A stretch of 7,054 nucleotides of DNA from NCBI GenBank assembly GCA_002505805.1, contig DAWB01000140.1, forward strand, positions 318-7,371. The letters are read 5' to 3'. The position numbers were made by a program, and so were the translations under genes. Positions 1-5,409 of the stretch are shown piece by piece. The notes below the pieces were generated by a model. The model worked only from the letters and a program-made list of their open reading frames with translations, made no database searches and had not been told where the DNA came from. This DNA comes from Methanosaeta sp. UBA80. Its GTDB lineage: Archaea > Halobacteriota > Methanosarcinia > Methanotrichales > Methanotrichaceae. How positions within the stretch are numbered: position 1 is the first letter of the stretch; every line of letters begins with the position of its first letter.

Positions 1-159
1 CAGCATTTTGTCCATGCCCTTGGGGCCGAGAGTGGTTCTCACTGCGCCGGAAACGGCCTTGGCCGCCATTATATTCGATCTCTGTGCATCTCTTCCGGCA
101 GTCCTCTGGCTGCCTTCTCTGAGAATGTATATGGGTGTGCCACTGAATTGTCCAGCCAT
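1..159 (-). CDS. ths: Thermosome subunit (group II chaperonin), N-terminal part, runs off the left edge
   Basis: This is the first 53 codons of an archaeal group II chaperonin, the ATP-driven double-ring complex that folds proteins in the cytoplasm. The translation from ATG at 159 begins [16 protein letters not shown]. It continues through the conserved segment that leads into the nucleotide-binding [10 protein letters not shown] motif (residues 44-53), where the window ends. Residues 17-37 have the usual basic helix with [13 protein letters not shown]. The start is supported by a GAGGT ribosome binding site at 169-165, five bases upstream, and by agreement with the usual thermosome N-terminus. 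The gene has its own promoter (TATA box 217-210), so it is probably transcribed alone. Methanogens often carry several thermosome paralogues, and which one this is cannot be told from the fragment. The family assignment is secure. Confidence 0.97.
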   Translation of the reverse strand, partial: MAGQFSGTPIYILREGSQRTAGRDAQRSNIMAAKAVSGAVRTTLGPKGMDKML

Positions 160-164
160 TAATT

Positions 165-217
165 ACCTCGAACAATATAAATTTAACATTTTACTATTGA
201 ATAAACTTCTATATAAA
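165..217 (-). promoter_or_regulatory. Thermosome promoter and ribosome binding site
   Basis: Read on the minus strand, TTTATATA (217-210) is a near-perfect archaeal TATA box. A start about 25 bases downstream (near 188) would give a leader of roughly 29 bases. That leader ends in GAGGT (169-165), five bases from the ATG at 159. A second TATA-like element, TTTATATT (181-174), lies closer to the gene. If used, it would place the start inside the coding region, so the outer box is preferred. No heat-shock operator was recognised. Confidence 0.75.
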
Positions 218-440
218 GGCATTCCTATATGGTCATAGCCAAAACCGAATATCATCCGTTTTCACCAGAGCGATTGCAATAAACTGTGGTGATCTTCTCG
301 GCACAAAACCTCGAAACTCAATCTGAGGCTGATGGACTTAGGAATCCAGTAAATATATTTCACTTCTCCAGCACCAAAAGGAGTGCACGTTGTTTTGTGC
401 ATTGGAGCCTTCTCGCATGGGAAAGACAGCTTGCGGTGGG

Positions 441-470
441 CAATAAATTTAAATAAAAAAATTAAAATAG
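441..470 (-). terminator. T-rich archaeal-type terminator after the cysteine-rich protein gene
   Basis: Just past the TAA stop at 474-472, the minus strand is almost pure A+T, with a run of six T at 460-455 and further T-rich stretches out to 441. Archaeal RNA polymerase commonly stops at such T tracts without needing a hairpin, and no strong hairpin precedes this one. It would isolate the upstream gene from the thermosome gene. Confidence 0.6.
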
Positions 471-471
471 T

Positions 472-738
472 TTAAAATCCTGGGCCGTCAGGAATTCCAT
501 CACCTGAATTGGGTGCAGGTCCAGGCGATTTTGGATCAGGATTTCCTCCTGCCGGGATCACATCGGATTGGCCTGCTCGTTCTTGATTCTGCATGCAATC
601 ATCGGGGCAGGGGCATATACATCCCTCATTATAAGGACATGTCGCCCCCTGATTTCCTGCCCCAACTGCTGGTGCAACGACGGTGCTCAAAAAAGCAATT
701 ACAGCCACTATTGCTAGCTTTCTAATTTTAATCACCAA
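472..738 (-). CDS. Small exported cysteine-rich protein of unknown function
   Basis: The product is 88 residues and is not recognised. It opens with a typical signal peptide: a basic start (MVIKIRK), a hydrophobic core at residues 8-25, and a likely cleavage site after VGA at 27. The mature part has five cysteines close together (C34, C40, C42, C44, C48; pattern C-x5-C-x-C-x-C-x3-C) interleaved with Pro and Asp. It ends in a low-complexity tail rich in Gly, Pro, Asp and Asn (64-88) with no cysteine. The cysteine cluster could bind metal or form disulfides outside the cell, which is inference. The start codon is TTG at 738, with GTG at 735 the next codon. A TATA box 20-26 bases upstream and no ribosome binding site suggest a leaderless message. 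It is divergent from the + strand pair and has its own terminator. The signal peptide and promoter make it a likely real gene. Confidence 0.72.
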   Translation of the reverse strand: MVIKIRKLAIVAVIAFLSTVVAPAVGAGNQGATCPYNEGCICPCPDDCMQNQERAGQSDVIPAGGNPDPKSPGPAPNSGDGIPDGPGF

Positions 739-745
739 TATGTTA

Positions 746-794
746 CGACGTTTAACGTATATAATTCTTTTCCTTAACGTCGATTGTTAACAAT
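746..794. repeat. Symmetrical elements around the divergent TATA box: inverted repeat, direct repeat and 12-base palindrome
   Basis: CGACGTT (746-752) and AACGTCG (776-782) form a perfect inverted repeat around the TATA box. TTAACGT occurs twice in direct orientation, at 752-758 and 774-780, 22 bases or about two helical turns apart. Next to these is ATTGTTAACAAT (783-794), a perfect 12-base palindrome. This looks like operator DNA for a dimeric regulator, but the regulator is not in the window. Confidence 0.5.
758..764 (-). promoter_or_regulatory. TATA box of the cysteine-rich protein gene (leaderless), possibly bidirectional
   Basis: The minus strand reads TTATATA at 764-758, preceded by a purine-rich AAGGAAAAG stretch that fits a BRE. 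Its centre at 761 predicts a transcription start near 736, on the TTG/GTG start codons, so the message would be leaderless. The + strand reads TATATAA here, so the box could also fire rightward, giving a start near 786. It is framed by a 7-base inverted repeat (746-752 and 776-782). Confidence 0.65.
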
Positions 795-873
795 AGTTAT
801 GAATTGCCGCCTGGAGCTACGTCAGCCGGCAGGGATTTTCAGATCTCAGGGCAGCAATTGTGCACCAATCACA

Positions 874-917
874 TTCGCCCCGCGCATTCCTCGAGCTTAT
901 ACCCTGAGCGGGGCGAA
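874..917. promoter_or_regulatory. Inverted repeat flanking a TATA-like box ahead of the 171-residue protein gene
   Basis: TTCGCCCCGC (874-883) and GCGGGGCGAA (908-917) are perfect reverse complements. Pairing resumes after one mismatch (885-886 with 905-906). In the space between lies CTTATAC (896-902), whose centre is 29 bases ahead of the ATG at 928, about right for a leaderless start. An AAGTATACTT palindrome follows at 916-925. The arrangement suits a promoter with a palindromic operator, or a stem in the transcript if transcription begins further upstream. Confidence 0.45.
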
Positions 918-927
918 GTATACTTTC

Positions 928-1443
928 ATGGACCTCGAACTGCATCCTTCCATCACCCTCCAGGACAGGGCCTGGCATATCCTGGTGGCTCCTCTCCCCA
1001 TGCTCATCGCCGCCCTGAACCGGCACCTTGAGCTGCAGAGATTCGAGGTTCTCTATATCTGCGGCAACTACTCCCGGGTCCTGAGCAGCCTGGACCGCAG
1101 GTTCACCACACTGCAGGTCCGCCGGGCCTTCACCGTCTTCCAGCTCATGACCGTTCTGGAGGAAAGCTGCCACAGCCTGCTGATAATAGAGCATGATCCT
1201 CTCCTCTATCAGGATGCAGAGGATATGGCCGAGTATGTTTCCCAGGCCATGAGGGCGGCGGCGAGGCAGAGCACAGTTCTTCTCTACTCCCCGGCATCCG
1301 ACCCCTCTCTGGAGGTGATGACCGGCTATGCTCATAGAGTATTTTACTTTGGACGGGGGCCGGAAGCATCGCCGAGGCCTTCTGCTAAGAGCTGTAGAAA
1401 GGCTCAGGCGCAATGCAGCCAGAGCACCTTGGAGGCCTTCTGA
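928..1443 (+). CDS. Conserved-looking protein of unknown function, RecA/KaiC-like fold without a Walker A motif
   Basis: The product is 171 residues, soluble and without signal peptide or membrane segment. The central part alternates hydrophobic strands and helices in the manner of RecA/RadB/KaiC ATPases. There is a strand VLYICG (41-46) and a Walker B-like strand LLIIEHD (84-90), followed by a helix (about 97-113), a strand STVLLYSP (115-122) and a final strand HRVFYF (136-141). There is no glycine-rich GxxGxGKT loop, so ATP binding by the usual route is unlikely. The reading frame is open back to 784 (TTG) and 799 (ATG). ATG 928 is preferred because third-position GC rises sharply there, the upstream segment reads like control DNA, and a TATA-like box lies 29 bases ahead. 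The stop codon TGA overlaps the next gene's ATG, so the two are translationally coupled. The C-terminal tail from about residue 143 looks disordered. The fold is an inference from pattern only. Confidence 0.72.
   Translation: MDLELHPSITLQDRAWHILVAPLPMLIAALNRHLELQRFEVLYICGNYSRVLSSLDRRFTTLQVRRAFTVFQLMTVLEESCHSLLIIEHDPLLYQDAEDMAEYVSQAMRAAARQSTVLLYSPASDPSLEVMTGYAHRVFYFGRGPEASPRPSAKSCRKAQAQCSQSTLEAF
1431..1435 (+). promoter_or_regulatory. Ribosome binding site that fixes the start of the 89-residue protein
   Basis: GGAGG at 1431-1435 lies inside the end of the preceding gene, seven bases before the ATG at 1443. It supports that start over the in-frame ATG at 1413, which has no such site. The TGATG overlap at 1441-1445 indicates translational coupling. 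Confidence 0.75.
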
Positions 1444-1712
1444 TGGGCAGAAGCTTTGAGAGCGTACGAATGGGTGCAGCAGAGGTCTCCACTCGCTGGG
1501 CCAGAGCCGGCCGGGCCATGAAAAAGGAGGACCAGGGCTATGCAAGGGATTTGGCGGCAATGGCCAAGAAGCACTCCAGCGAGGCCTTTTATGCTTTGGA
1601 CGACCCCCTGGAGGCGGCGGTATTCTCCGCTCTCATCGAGCTGCTGAAAAAGGTAGAAGAGCAAAGAGCGGGCAAGAAAGACCCTGATAGCAGCAAAAGC
1701 AGCGAAAGGTAA
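1443..1712 (+). CDS. Small helical protein of unknown function, coupled to the RecA-like gene
   Basis: The product is 89 residues, highly charged and predicted almost wholly helical, with a disordered Lys/Ser/Asp-rich tail (about 75-89). It begins MGRSFESVRMG. Distinctive segments are the basic helix RWARAGRAMKKED (18-30) and the patch AKKHSSEAFYALDDPLEAAV (41-60). It has no cysteine, signal peptide or membrane span. I recall similar small proteins in Methanosarcinia genomes, but no function is known to me. The TGATG overlap with the upstream gene, and a strong ribosome binding site within it, point to equal production and perhaps a complex of the two products, which is inference. It ends at TAA 1710-1712, 24 bases from the tail-to-tail neighbour at 1737. 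Confidence 0.78.
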   Translation: MGRSFESVRMGAAEVSTRWARAGRAMKKEDQGYARDLAAMAKKHSSEAFYALDDPLEAAVFSALIELLKKVEEQRAGKKDPDSSKSSER

Positions 1713-1736
1713 TACTACTTTCCCGGAGTGTCTATC

Positions 1737-2366
1737 TCAATTCAATTCCGACCCGCCAGGGCCCCGGCACCCCCGCCATCTCCGGCCCGGAATCATACGT
1801 CGCACCTCTTTCTTGTAAGCCGCATACTCCTCACCGAACTGGTGGGCGAGCCTGCTCTCCCAGTGCAATGAGCCCAGGAAGAGATAGACCGTGGCCAGAA
1901 GGTAGACCGGCAGCATATTCTCGGTCATAAAGGGGGTCAGCCAGAGGAGAAGAAATCCGGAGAGGAGAAATGGGTCCCGGATCCAGCAGTATATCCCTTT
2001 TATCCCCAAAGCAAATCCCTGTGGGCTGCCCGGCCCGGCCAGCTGGGCCCGGATCAGGAAGCGGTGCGGCGCATCCAGAAAGGCCCTCAGGGAAGCGAGG
2101 CCAATCAAAAGCTGCAGGGCAAAGAAGATCCAGATCCAGGGGCTGGGCAGGATGTAAAGCAGCCTTCCCGGCCGGTAAATGATCAGAGCGACCAGGGGAA
2201 GAAGGGTGACCGCTGCCATGGCGGAAAAGAATACGGGATACCAGGGGTCCACCCGGGAGCCAAAACGCTTGCGAGCTATGCTCTTTACCGGCAGGCTGGC
2301 CAGAATGCTGTGCAGGGCGGCAAATCCCACCAGATAGAGGGCGAGGTAGAGGGTATAGCTATCCAT
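1737..2366 (-). CDS. NnrU / isoprenylcysteine carboxyl methyltransferase-like integral membrane protein
   Basis: The product is 209 residues with about five or six membrane segments (roughly 5-23, 42-64, 73-96, 134-147 and 151-168). The layout matches the NnrU and ICMT/PEMT superfamily, whose members methylate membrane-associated substrates using S-adenosylmethionine. Features include an early LHS (18-20), the C-terminal block GIKGIYCWIRDP (121-132), an acidic E170 after the last span, and the closing FGEEYAAYKKEVRRMIP (177-193), as in that family. The family usually has RHP where this protein has R130-D131-P132, so the methyl-donor pocket may be altered. ATG 2366 is chosen over upstream TTG/GTG codons because AGGAGGT (2382-2376) lies nine bases ahead. 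It follows the UV endonuclease gene after 87 bases and may be its operon partner. Substrate unknown. Confidence 0.75.
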   Translation of the reverse strand: MDSYTLYLALYLVGFAALHSILASLPVKSIARKRFGSRVDPWYPVFFSAMAAVTLLPLVALIIYRPGRLLYILPSPWIWIFFALQLLIGLASLRAFLDAPHRFLIRAQLAGPGSPQGFALGIKGIYCWIRDPFLLSGFLLLWLTPFMTENMLPVYLLATVYLFLGSLHWESRLAHQFGEEYAAYKKEVRRMIPGRRWRGCRGPGGSELN

Positions 2367-2375
2367 TTTCCAGGA

Positions 2376-2382
2376 ACCTCCT
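2376..2382 (-). promoter_or_regulatory. Strong ribosome binding site of the NnrU-like gene
   Basis: The minus strand reads AGGAGGT at 2382-2376, nine bases before ATG 2366. It is the best ribosome binding site in the window and decides the start of this gene. No convincing TATA box lies in the 87-base gap, so the gene is probably translated from the upstream operon message. Confidence 0.75.
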
Positions 2383-2453
2383 GTTGCTCTGAAAACCAAT
2401 TCCCTATTAATTTGCCCCGCCTGCTATTAGCCGGTTATGCCCTCTCCGGCCCC

Positions 2454-3344
2454 TCATGAAAAGCCACCGTGGCTTTGGATGATCTGGCGGGCCTTGAGAG
2501 CGCTGATGTTCTTGTCCTTTATCTCCAGCATCAGGTCATAGTCCAGTCCGGCCGTCTCTTGGACGAATTGCCTGAACTCTTCTTCATCTATGGCCTGGGC
2601 ATGCTTTCCCGGCCGCCCGCCCGTCGCCTGGCTGCTATAGTCGACCATGGGCAGGCCGTCGGCAGGACCCCAGGTCTGGCCGGCGGAGGCCAGCGCCTCT
2701 GAGAAGCTCTCCCCGTTATTGAGGCACTGATGGTGCAGGCTGTCAAATACCACCGGAATCTGGATCTGCCAGCTTATATCCAGGCAGTCCTTCAGGCTGA
2801 AGAGCCGGTCGTCGTTTTCTATCACCAGCCTCTCCCTGATTGAGCCATCAAGCCTCTCATAGTTTTCCATGAACCGCACAGCTGCCTTGTTCTTGTCCCC
2901 ATAGGCCCCTCCCACGTGGATCTGCACCTTCGCCTCCTGCGAGAGTGACAGGAGATCGAGCAGCCGGCAGTGATAATCGATCTCGGCAATGCTCCTCTCC
3001 GTCACATCCGGATTTGGGGAGTTGAGCACTATGAACTGATCCGGATGCATGGAGATCCTGAACTGATGCTCCGACAGAAAGCCGCCTATTCGCCTCAGCT
3101 GCTTGGCAAATCTCCCTTCCCAGTCCAATCGGCATATGGGATGGGAAGCGAAGGGCACGATCTCCGAACTGATGCGAAAGAATAACAGATCTTGCTTTAG
3201 ATTATAGGCCAGGATCTTCTCCAGGCAGTCCAGGTTCTTCTCCACCGTCCTCTCCAGCTTCTCCTCGGTGTAGGAGGCCAGGCGAAAGGTGTGGCTGGGA
3301 GTGCAGCCCAGCCCCAGTGCGATCGTGGGATAGCCTATCTTCAT
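2454..3344 (-). CDS. uvsE: UV damage endonuclease UvdE/UvsE
   Basis: The product is 296 residues, the usual length for UvdE. This TIM-barrel enzyme nicks DNA just 5' of UV photoproducts and other lesions to begin an alternative excision repair. The start [22 protein letters not shown] is the family N-terminus. HPDQ (100-103), HVGGAYGDK (143-151), IENDDR (175-180), FDSLHHQC (200-207) and LEIKDKN (273-279) are family motifs. Matched to the metal residues of Thermus UVDE as I recall them, H100, H143, E176, D201, H204, H248 and E274 are kept. The carboxylated lysine and nearby histidine are replaced by M233 and D235 (PMVDYSS), so this is a divergent site. ATG 3344 overlaps the upstream TGA as ATGA, and the in-frame extension to 3398 lies inside the other gene. 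The pairing with a DUF523-DUF1722 protein suggests a shared UV role. Confidence 0.93.
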   Translation of the reverse strand: MKIGYPTIALGLGCTPSHTFRLASYTEEKLERTVEKNLDCLEKILAYNLKQDLLFFRISSEIVPFASHPICRLDWEGRFAKQLRRIGGFLSEHQFRISMHPDQFIVLNSPNPDVTERSIAEIDYHCRLLDLLSLSQEAKVQIHVGGAYGDKNKAAVRFMENYERLDGSIRERLVIENDDRLFSLKDCLDISWQIQIPVVFDSLHHQCLNNGESFSEALASAGQTWGPADGLPMVDYSSQATGGRPGKHAQAIDEEEFRQFVQETAGLDYDLMLEIKDKNISALKARQIIQSHGGFS

Positions 3345-4336
3345 GGCCGGCCAGAAAAAAGCTCCTCTGCCGCCCATTCGCACTGCGAGTCCTGGCACAG
3401 CTCCACCAGATCCTCAGGGAAGGGCTGGAAGATGCTCTGATTGATGAGATACTCCTGGCCGAATCCCTCCGCCCAGGACTGGAGCATGGCCAGAAGGGCG
3501 CGGGAGGGAAGCTTCTTGCTCTTGTATCTCTGAATGTTCTGCAAAAACAGCTCCTTCTGCCGGGCCGTGAGGTCATTCTTGAAATAGCCCATAGCGTGCA
3601 TGAAGACATTGGCCCGGGATGATGATCGGGGCGGCCTGGCCAGGGCTAGGGTCAGATGCTCTCGGTATCGGCCGGAAAGATCGGCATAGCTCAGGCCGTC
3701 CTGGTTGGCCAGGATATATCCCAGCATCTTGGTCTCCTTCTGGCTGTGGGATGAGAGCAGGAGCTTATTGGCTTCGTGGAAGCGGATCAGAGATGAGATT
3801 CGGCCCTCGCTTCTGGCCTGCCGGAAGAAGGCCAAAGCATAAAGCTTGGTCAGAAAGTGCTCCCGGATATTGAAGTTTCGCAGCCTTCCCTCGTCTTCCA
3901 CTGCCAGATGGGAGAACGACTGCATGACTGCTTCCCCAAAAAAGCCGGGAGCCTTGGATACGGCCCTGGATTTTTCTGCTCCGGAATATACCCGGATATC
4001 TTTCAGGCCGCAGGAAGGAGAGCGGAACTTGAGTATGAATCCGTCCACCTCCGGCAGGGAGGATAGAAAGCCCCGGGCGAAGTGGTTCATCTTCTCCGTC
4101 AGGTCCAGGCCTGTGGCCGGCTGCATCAGCCTGATCGAGTCCCCAGCGGCAACCATGCGGATGGTTTCTCTGGGAGCGCCAAGGCCAATCTCCATCTCCG
4201 GGCAGACGGGAATATAGTCCACATAAGGCTTGAGGGCCTTGACGAAATCGCTGGGGATCATGCTGCCGTCATAGCGGCAGTGATCGAATTCGATGCATTT
4301 ACTGACAACGATCCTGGGCCTAGGGAACTCTCTCAT
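3341..4336 (-). CDS. DUF523-DUF1722 fusion protein, predicted TudS/RudS-type iron-sulfur desulfidase (YbgA-like C-terminus)
   Basis: The product is 331 residues in two domains. The DUF523 (TudS) part, about 8-150, shows SKC (14), CRYDG (20-24), VCPE (44-47), GLGAPRE (51-57) and SPSCG (106-110). Three of these cysteines are expected to hold a [4Fe-4S] cluster that takes the sulfur. The DUF1722/YbgA part, about 180-300, shows [15 protein letters not shown] (186-200) and a KYR/YREHL-type helix (224-228). Characterised relatives desulfurate 2-thiouracil (TudS) or remove sulfur from 4-thiouridine in tRNA (RudS, the same fusion). I recall this from the literature, and the archaeal activity is inference. 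A CX4C pair (C314, C319) near the end is extra. ATG 4336 is chosen over TTG 4360 because AAGGA lies just upstream and the family start matches. The stop overlaps the uvsE start as ATGA, so the two are co-translated. Confidence 0.88.
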   Translation of the reverse strand: MREFPRPRIVVSKCIEFDHCRYDGSMIPSDFVKALKPYVDYIPVCPEMEIGLGAPRETIRMVAAGDSIRLMQPATGLDLTEKMNHFARGFLSSLPEVDGFILKFRSPSCGLKDIRVYSGAEKSRAVSKAPGFFGEAVMQSFSHLAVEDEGRLRNFNIREHFLTKLYALAFFRQARSEGRISSLIRFHEANKLLLSSHSQKETKMLGYILANQDGLSYADLSGRYREHLTLALARPPRSSSRANVFMHAMGYFKNDLTARQKELFLQNIQRYKSKKLPSRALLAMLQSWAEGFGQEYLINQSIFQPFPEDLVELCQDSQCEWAAEELFSGRP

Positions 4337-4341
4337 AAAAA

Positions 4342-4368
4342 TCCTTTTTTTCTGGGACAAAGTATTTA
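4342..4368 (-). promoter_or_regulatory. Promoter and ribosome binding site of the desulfidase-uvsE operon
   Basis: On the minus strand TAAATACT (4368-4361) is a fair TATA box, centred 28 bases before ATG 4336. AAGGA (4346-4342) lies five bases before that ATG. The predicted transcript start falls at or just inside the AAGGA, so the leader is either very short or absent. The TATA match is weaker than those of the thermosome and cysteine-rich protein genes. Confidence 0.45.
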
Positions 4369-4432
4369 GGTCTGGCGATGATAGCAGCCGCCGGACAGGC
4401 TTTGAAGGGAGCTACAGACCTTTTCGTAGCTA

Positions 4433-4457
4433 CAAGCCCAGCTAATGCAAGCCCAGC
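4433..4457. repeat. 10-base direct repeat in the divergent region between the desulfidase and methyltransferase genes
   Basis: CAAGCCCAGC occurs at 4433-4442 and again at 4448-4457, 15 bases apart. Just to the left, GTAGCTAC (4426-4433) is a palindrome, and AGCTACA occurs at 4410-4416 and 4428-4434. These lie between the two divergent start codons, upstream of both TATA-like boxes. They could be regulator sites or chance. Confidence 0.3.
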
Positions 4458-4494
4458 AAGAAAGCTGAAATAGGCCGTCAGCCATCGACCAGTT

Positions 4495-5328
4495 ATGAAC
4501 AATGCTTATGTTCATGGCTATGCTCCCCGGGAGAGCGCCCGGCTGCAGGATCAGGCCTCCACCCTGGTGGGGCTGCTGCACTGGGATACCTGCTTTGCGC
4601 CGGGATCTCTTGTTCTGGAAGCAGGCTGCGGTGTGGGAGCCCAGACCGTACCCCTGGCAAAAAATAGTCCTCAGGCCATGGTCATAGCATTGGATCTATC
4701 CAGCGCCTCCGCCAGAAAGGCCAGCAGGAGGGCGGCGGAGGAGGGCCTGAACAACGTCAGGGTCCTCCAGGCAGACATATTCCATCTTCCCTTCCGGGAG
4801 GGGCTATTTGATCACCTCTTCATCTGCTTCGTCCTGGAGCATCTGCCCCGTCCGGTCGAGGCCCTGCGCATCCTTATGCAGTTCATCCGGCCAGGGGGCA
4901 GCATCACTGTGATCGAGGGAGACCACGGCTCGGCCTACTTTCACCCGGACAGCGCCGCCGCCAGGCGGGCCATAGACTGCCAGGTACAGCTGCAAAAGAG
5001 AGCCGGCGGCAATGCCATGATCGGCAGAGAGCTCTACCCTCTTCTCAGGGCAGCGGGCTTCTCTGAGGTATCCGTATCCCCCCGTATGGTTTATGTCGAC
5101 TCCAGCCGACCAGAGCTGGTAGAGGGATTCACCAAAAAGACATTCACAGCCATGATCGAGGGAGTGGGCCCTGCGGCAGTAAATGCAGGATTAATTGAGA
5201 GAAGCGACTTCGAGCAAGGGGTGGGCGACCTGTACCGTGCCGCAGAGGATGATGGCGTCTTCTGCTACACCTTCTTCAAGGGCCAGGGAAAGAAGAAAGG
5301 CCCGGATAAACTGGAAAAGAGATCCTGA
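4495..5328 (+). CDS. Class I SAM-dependent methyltransferase (type 11-like), substrate unknown
   Basis: The product is 277 residues, cytoplasmic, with a Rossmann-type methyltransferase domain at about 35-145. Motif I VLEAGCGVGAQT (40-51) binds S-adenosylmethionine. The acidic end of strand 2 is ALDLS (65-69), and the adenine-side QADIFHLPF is at 92-100. FVLEHLPRP (112-120) and IRPGGSITVIEGDHGSAYF (131-149) complete the core. The C-terminal part (150-265), with RAGGNAMIGRELYPLL (169-184) and FCYTFFKGQG (256-265), is a distinctive cap found in a methanogen subgroup as I recall it. A Lys-rich tail follows. ATG 4495 has no ribosome binding site, and a weak TATA-like GCTGAAATAG (4464-4473) lies about 25 bases ahead, so the message may be leaderless. 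The gene is divergent from the desulfidase operon and convergent with the ABC exporter. Neither neighbour reveals its substrate. Confidence 0.88.
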   Translation: MNNAYVHGYAPRESARLQDQASTLVGLLHWDTCFAPGSLVLEAGCGVGAQTVPLAKNSPQAMVIALDLSSASARKASRRAAEEGLNNVRVLQADIFHLPFREGLFDHLFICFVLEHLPRPVEALRILMQFIRPGGSITVIEGDHGSAYFHPDSAAARRAIDCQVQLQKRAGGNAMIGRELYPLLRAAGFSEVSVSPRMVYVDSSRPELVEGFTKKTFTAMIEGVGPAAVNAGLIERSDFEQGVGDLYRAAEDDGVFCYTFFKGQGKKKGPDKLEKRS

Positions 5329-5358
5329 TCTGCTGAAATCCCCTCTATGCCTGCCAGG

Positions 5359-5378
5359 GATGAAATGCCATCTTCATC
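5359..5378. terminator. Possible weak hairpin between the convergent methyltransferase and permease genes
   Basis: GATGAA (5359-5364) and TTCATC (5373-5378) form a 6-base inverted repeat with an 8-base loop in the 81-base convergent gap. It lacks a following T tract on either strand, so a terminator role is tentative. Nothing else is seen in the gap. Confidence 0.2.
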
Positions 5379-5409
5379 TGCATGGGCTGAGGTTATGGGA
5401 TTTTGCCCG

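Larger units (their letters stand above)
160..471. other. Intergenic region, no convincing gene
   Basis: This stretch holds the thermosome promoter (165-217) and, at its right end, the terminator of the cysteine-rich protein gene. Between about 240 and 440 no supported coding region is seen. The only short ORFs there lack a ribosome binding site and a recognisable product. Some structure is present. A 9-base inverted repeat GCACAAAAC/GTTTTGTGC lies at 301-309 and 392-400. A local hairpin (382-388 with 397-403, loop of 8) competes with it. A weak 6-base inverted repeat lies at 262-267 and 287-292. A palindromic TATA-like AAATATATTT lies at 351-360. No tRNA, rRNA or CRISPR repeat is visible. 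Confidence 0.6.

Noticed and set aside
340..420. 26-codon minus-strand ORF (ATG near 419)
   Set aside because: There is no ribosome binding site or suitably placed TATA box, and its peptide matches nothing I recognise.
784..927. Upstream TTG (784) or ATG (799) start for the RecA-like gene
   Set aside because: The added 43-48 codons have clearly lower third-position GC than the body, resemble no domain, and contain the inverted repeat and TATA-like box. ATG 928 fits better, though the longer form is not excluded.
817..1560. Long 247-codon reading frame on the minus strand
   Set aside because: It lies antisense across both + strand genes, shows no recognisable motif, and arises from the GC-rich codon pattern of the real genes.
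2064..2459. 131-codon + strand frame
   Set aside because: It is antisense to the NnrU-like gene, with low-complexity Gly/Gln/Lys composition and no recognisable domain.
3345..3398. In-frame N-terminal extension of the UV endonuclease to 3398
   Set aside because: UvdE proteins begin at MKIGYP or similar. The extension lies inside the desulfidase gene, and the ATGA overlap at 3344 is a standard coupled start.
4320..4502. 60-codon minus-strand frame with a hydrophobic N-terminus
   Set aside because: It begins with TTG inside the methyltransferase start, has no ribosome binding site, overlaps the desulfidase promoter and start, and part of its hydrophobic look comes from the CAAGCCCAGC repeat.
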